From assembly GCA_041476545.1 (NCBI GenBank), contig JBGOTP010000073.1:1-16238 (forward strand): a stretch of 16,238 nucleotides of DNA, given 5' to 3'. How positions within the stretch are numbered: the first letter of the stretch is position 1; the number at the start of each line of letters is the position of its first letter. Positions 13,072-16,238 of this stretch are shown here, piece after piece. Made by a program: the position numbers and the translations under genes. Source of the stretch: JBGOTP01 sp041476545 (GTDB taxonomy: Bacteria > Acidobacteriota > Vicinamibacteria > Vicinamibacterales > CAVVIG01). A model generated the notes under the pieces. That model did no database searches. It had not been told where the DNA came from and saw only the letters and a program-made list of their open reading frames with translations.

Positions 13072-14676
13072 TCAGGCGCGCGGCAGGCGAATGCTCACCT
13101 CTAGTCCAGCGGGCGACAGATTCCGGCACGCAATGGATCCTCGACACGCCTCGATCGCGCTCCGTGCGATCGCCAGCCCCAGACCCGTACCTCCCGTGCG
13201 CCGATCGCGGGACGATTCGGGGCGGTAGAACGCGGAGAACACCTTCTCCAGATCGCCGTTCGCGATCCCTGGGCCCTGGTCGGCGACGCTCAGACGCACC
13301 GCGTCGCCATCCGACGCCGCGGTGATACGAATCGTTCCCGCCGAACCGGCGTACGCCACGGCATTGCGAATCACGTTCGAGATCGCTCGAACGAGCAGAT
13401 CCGGGTCGGCACGCACCTGGATGTCCGGCTCGATGTCCACACGCACGTCAGCCTGACGGGCCTCCAGCTTCGCGGCCCGCGTCGCGGCATCGCTCAGACT
13501 GGCCGGCTGCAGGCGTGGCTCGCTCCTGGAGAGATCGGCACGCGCGAACGCAAGCAAGTCGTCCGTCAGCTTCGTCATCTGCTCGACGTCTTCGCGCAGA
13601 TCGTCGACGTGTCGCCGCGTGCCTTCATCGGCCACGCGCTCAATGAGACCGAGCGAGAGAGAGATGCGCGCGAGCGGCGACCGCAGTTCGTGTGCCGCGT
13701 CGGCCAGGAACCGTCGCTGTCCCTCAACCAGCAATTTGAGGCGACCCGCCATCGATCGAATGGCCCCAGCGAGCGCACCAAGTTCATCGCGGCGATGAGG
13801 CAATCCGCCGACGTTGAAGCGCCCTTCGGCTATGTCCGCCGTCGCGCGGGTCATCCCCGACACGGATCGAGTCACGCCCCGCACCAGAGGAAGCCAGCAG
13901 AGAAGCGTGACGCCGAGCGTGACGAGCGCAATCGCCAGCCACGGTTGCGGCTGGAAGTAGAACGTATTGCCGAGCAGCGAAGAAGAAGCGAGGAGCAATG
14001 TGCCGGGCACGGTGTCGCTGCTGTCAAGAGCCCGAATGGGAATGCGGACACCGACCCAGTACTTCAGCGGGCCGTCTGCCTTCATCAGAAACGGCGGCGT
14101 TCCTGGCAACTGCGGCAAGAAGCGCATCACGGTATGGCCGTCGAGCGACCGTCCGCCTTCGATCGTTGGCCGCCTTCGCTCCAGAGGTGGCCCTGTCGGC
14201 GGCGGACCCTCACGCGGTGGACCTTCACCTGGCGGACCGGCCCCTGGTGGCATACCTTCTCGAAACGGACCTCCGCGTGGGGGCATACCTTTCTGTCCTC
14301 GTTCGCCCTCGCGTACTGTCGGAACGTCGGTCACTCGTTCCCGAACCGCGTTCGGAAGCCCGAGAGCAGGACCTGCGAGCTCAGTTCCATTGTTATCGAC
14401 GAGCACAAACGTGACGCCGTGCTGACGATCGTAGCGTTCGAGCAGCGCGTTTCGATCCTGAGTCGGTGTATCGCCGAGGTCCAGCGCCAGCTGCCGCGCG
14501 ACAGAGAGACTTCGCTCTCGCCCTGCCTCGAGGAGAAACGAGGACAGATCGTGTCCGAGCTCGTATTCGACAAACACCACACCCAGCGCGCAGAGCAGGA
14601 ACACGTTGAGCAGCGCGACGACGAGAATCGTCGCCGTGAGCGGAATTGTCACCGTCTTCACCGTCTTCATCTTCAT
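13072..14676 (-). CDS. Cpx-like sensor histidine kinase with a Pro/Gly-rich periplasmic segment
   Basis: A 534-residue membrane sensor kinase. TM1 is at about 10-36 and TM2 at about 245-265, leaving a periplasmic domain of some 210 residues. That domain contains a proline/glycine-rich tract at about 125-170 with repeated GPP, EGPP and MPP units. HAMP follows TM2 (about 266-318). HisKA has FLADAAHELRSPLARI with phospho-acceptor His329. The ATP-binding domain has the N box (NVIRNAV, Asn438), G1 (DQGPGI, 467-471), F box (VFSAFYRPE) and G2 (GGTGLGLAIA, 495-504). Its start overlaps the response-regulator stop by four bases (ATGA), so the pair is translationally coupled, regulator first. The DAAHELRSPLAR core and the partner's architecture place it in the CpxA/OmpR-type kinase group. 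The signal is unknown; the Pro/Gly tract is unlike E. coli CpxA. Confidence 0.92.
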   Translation of the reverse strand: MKMKTVKTVTIPLTATILVVALLNVFLLCALGVVFVEYELGHDLSSFLLEAGRERSLSVARQLALDLGDTPTQDRNALLERYDRQHGVTFVLVDNNGTELAGPALGLPNAVRERVTDVPTVREGERGQKGMPPRGGPFREGMPPGAGPPGEGPPREGPPPTGPPLERRRPTIEGGRSLDGHTVMRFLPQLPGTPPFLMKADGPLKYWVGVRIPIRALDSSDTVPGTLLLASSSLLGNTFYFQPQPWLAIALVTLGVTLLCWLPLVRGVTRSVSGMTRATADIAEGRFNVGGLPHRRDELGALAGAIRSMAGRLKLLVEGQRRFLADAAHELRSPLARISLSLGLIERVADEGTRRHVDDLREDVEQMTKLTDDLLAFARADLSRSEPRLQPASLSDAATRAAKLEARQADVRVDIEPDIQVRADPDLLVRAISNVIRNAVAYAGSAGTIRITAASDGDAVRLSVADQGPGIANGDLEKVFSAFYRPESSRDRRTGGTGLGLAIARSAIEACRGSIACRNLSPAGLEVSIRLPRA

Positions 14677-15386
14677 GGGCGCGACCGCTCCTGAGCCCGC
14701 ATGCGATAGCCGGCGCCGCGGACGGTCTCGATGAAGCGCGGATTGTGCGGATCGTCGCCGAGCTTTCGACGCAGCGACGAGACGTGGACGTCCACCGATC
14801 GATCGAAGGCCTCGAAGTCGCGTTCGGCCACTTCGAGCAGCAGCTGTTCGCGGCTCTTGATGCGACCCGCGGCTCGCGCCAGCGCGAGCAGCAGATCGTA
14901 CTCGACGGGCGTGAGCGTCAGCGGCACGTCTCCGACCGCCGCGCGGCGCGCGGCAGGCTCCATCACGAGATCCCCCACCGTGACCTGCGGCGGCACCGGA
15001 TCGGCCTGCAGGCCCGCGGTGACGACCGATCGACGCAGCACGGCGCGGAGGCGGGCGAGCAGCTCGCGCGTCGAGAAAGTCTTCGGCAGATAGTCGTCGG
15101 CGCCAACCTCCAGGCCGGCAATCCGATCGGCCTCGTCGCCGAGCGCGGAGAGCATCAGCACGGGCACGGTCGAACGCCGCCGCAGCGCCTGGAGCACCTC
15201 AAAACCATTCTGCCCTGGCAGCATCACGTCCAAGATGATCGCGGCGTAAGGCCGCGCCAGCGCGCGGGCCAGTCCTTCGACGCCGTCGTGCGCCATATCA
15301 ACCGAGTAACCGAGCGGCTCGAGGTACTCCCTCACCAGGCGGCACAGCTTTTCATCATCGTCAATGATCAGCAGGTTCGTGTTCAT
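14673..15386 (-). CDS. OmpR/CpxR-family response regulator
   Basis: A 237-residue transcription factor: receiver domain 1-120, winged-helix DNA-binding domain about 135-232. The acidic pocket is LLIIDDDEK (5-13), the phosphorylated residue is Asp53 in IILDVMLPG, and the switch Ser80 and Lys102 follow in order. The usual KPF after the conserved lysine is KTF here. The DNA-binding part has TPVEYDLLLALARAAGRI, SREQLLLEV, RSVDVHVSSLRRKLG and the wing FIETVRGAGYRM. I chose the ATG at 15386 because the receiver begins at once; an upstream in-frame GTG (15425) would add residues unrelated to the family. It is first in the operon with the kinase. The upstream GTAAA-N6-GTAAA box suggests that it regulates itself and perhaps the divergent YHYH gene. 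Confidence 0.94.
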   Translation of the reverse strand: MNTNLLIIDDDEKLCRLVREYLEPLGYSVDMAHDGVEGLARALARPYAAIILDVMLPGQNGFEVLQALRRRSTVPVLMLSALGDEADRIAGLEVGADDYLPKTFSTRELLARLRAVLRRSVVTAGLQADPVPPQVTVGDLVMEPAARRAAVGDVPLTLTPVEYDLLLALARAAGRIKSREQLLLEVAERDFEAFDRSVDVHVSSLRRKLGDDPHNPRFIETVRGAGYRMRAQERSRP

Positions 15387-15433
15387 GCGCTGAAAGAGGA
15401 TGGTAGTGCCGCGGGAAGGCGACACGGCAGGGA

Positions 15434-15449
15434 TTTACCAAACATTTAC
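15434..15449 (-). promoter_or_regulatory. CpxR-like operator GTAAA-N6-GTAAA
   Basis: On the minus strand the sequence GTAAATGTTTGGTAAA is a perfect direct repeat of GTAAA with an 11-bp period. It matches the published E. coli CpxR box (GTAAA, about 5-6 bases, GTAAA). It lies 48 bases upstream of the response-regulator start and 56 bases from the divergent YHYH start. The flanking DNA is GC-rich, so the two AT-rich half-sites stand out. Binding is inferred, not shown. Confidence 0.55.
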
Positions 15450-15504
15450 CATCGGGCGACTCCCGGCACACACGCCCTTCACACTTCGGCGTCACGCTCA
15501 CGAC

Positions 15505-16238
15505 ATGACATTCACCACACTCGTTCGAATGATGGCCATCACGTGTGCCGCGGTGGCAGTCGCCATGTGCAGCAACGCCAGTCCGACGTCGCCGAGCGCG
15601 ACCACGACAGGGTCGGTGTCGGCGTCAGCGCCGGCCGTGTTTCAGCATTTTGGCAACGGCGTGACGGTCACAGTCGACGGACAGATCGTCGTCGTCCAGA
15701 CCACGGACGTCCCCGACCATAACAGCCCGTATTTTGGCGTGGGGAACGCGAAGTACGAAGCCCCACAGGCGGGAATGACCGTGAACCCAAACCGCATCGC
15801 GTCGCAGAGCATCACGTTCCGGGTTCCGGCTTCGCCCGCCGCCGCGGCGGCAAGCGATACGCCTCTTGGCCCCATCGGTGTCGCCACCAACGGCGTCGTG
15901 CTGTTCAACCAGTACGCCGCCGGACGCTCGCCGCTGACGAACGAGATCGCCTCGTTCGATCGTTATAACGGTCATCCGTCGCCGTCGAATCAGTATCACT
16001 ATCACGTCGAACCGCTGTGGCTGACGGCCGCGAACGGCAAGGCCACGTTGATCGGAATCCTGCTCGACGGATTCCCGGTGTACGGCACGCAGGATCAGAA
16101 CGGCGTGACACCGGCCGATCTCGACAGCTGCAATGGTCACGTGGGGGCGACGGCGGACTATCCGCAGGGCATCTACCACTACCACGTCACGTCGGCGCCG
16201 CCCTACATCGCGGGATGCTTTCACGGCGCTCCCGGCAC
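15505..16238 (+). CDS. Secreted YHYH-domain protein (cut by right edge)
   Basis: 244 codons are visible and the frame is open at the window end. The N-terminus has a short hydrophobic signal segment (LVRMMAITCAAVAVAMC, 6-22) after one arginine, then a Ser/Thr/Ala/Pro linker. Cys22 could be a lipid anchor, but Met at -1 is not a normal lipobox, so plain secretion is as likely. The mature part contains two YHYH motifs, NQYHYHVEPLWL (163-167 region) and GIYHYHVTSAPPYIAGCFHG (222-241), which define the YHYH family of unknown function. The tyrosine/histidine pairs suggest metal binding, but this is inference. Other segments are GVATNGVVLFNQYA and ILLDGFPVYG. The gene is divergent from the Cpx-like regulator, with a CpxR-like box between them, so an envelope-stress or metal response is plausible. 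No good ribosome-binding site precedes the ATG. Confidence 0.85.
   Translation, partial: MTFTTLVRMMAITCAAVAVAMCSNASPTSPSATTTGSVSASAPAVFQHFGNGVTVTVDGQIVVVQTTDVPDHNSPYFGVGNAKYEAPQAGMTVNPNRIASQSITFRVPASPAAAAASDTPLGPIGVATNGVVLFNQYAAGRSPLTNEIASFDRYNGHPSPSNQYHYHVEPLWLTAANGKATLIGILLDGFPVYGTQDQNGVTPADLDSCNGHVGATADYPQGIYHYHVTSAPPYIAGCFHGAPG

Noticed and set aside
15505..15572. Lipoprotein signal at Cys22 of the YHYH protein
   Set aside because: The residue before the cysteine is Met and no LxGC/LAAC-like lipobox is present, so lipidation cannot be claimed.

Overview
The window is GC-rich bacterial DNA with dense genes, short intergenic palindromes and a codon usage dominated by G/C third positions. 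The gene order holB-ricT, the sugar-nucleotide genes and the many small dispersed palindromes suggest an Acidobacteriota-like (possibly Vicinamibacteria) chromosome. That assignment is an inference; no rRNA or other taxonomic marker is present.

Left part (1-8070) is a surface-polysaccharide locus. On the minus strand lie a family 2 glycosyltransferase (cut by the window edge), a WbpA-type UDP-N-acetylhexosamine 6-dehydrogenase and a GDP-mannose 4,6-dehydratase. Divergent from gmd are an L-2-hydroxyglutarate-oxidase-like flavoprotein, a decayed scar made of an E1-alpha N-terminus joined to a DegT-type aminotransferase C-terminus, and an NAD-dependent epimerase. Convergent with the epimerase are an RfbD-like reductase and an intact DegT/DnrJ/EryC1/StrS aminotransferase. 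Together these would make GDP-4-keto-6-deoxymannose-derived and UDP-amino-uronic sugars for O-antigen or exopolysaccharide.

Two gene-poor stretches (135-845 and 8071-8816) lie at either side of this locus. Each contains one copy of a diverged ~257-bp element with ~35-bp terminal inverted repeats, in opposite orientations (192-449 and 8518-8773). A different 212-bp palindromic element lies at 4685-4896, with a solo arm at 9308-9337.

The middle part (8817-12179, all minus) is housekeeping: holB (clamp-loader delta prime), ricT (PSP1 protein with a cysteine-rich tail), pdxA and smpB. holB carries an in-frame palindromic repeat insertion next to its zinc-binding cysteines.

The right part holds a MntA/HepT toxin-antitoxin pair with an intact, apparently leaderless antitoxin gene and a broken toxin gene (12264-12990). 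Next is a Cpx-like two-component system (13072-15386, minus). Divergent from it is a secreted YHYH-domain protein cut by the right edge. The shared intergenic region carries a GTAAA-N6-GTAAA box resembling the known CpxR operator.
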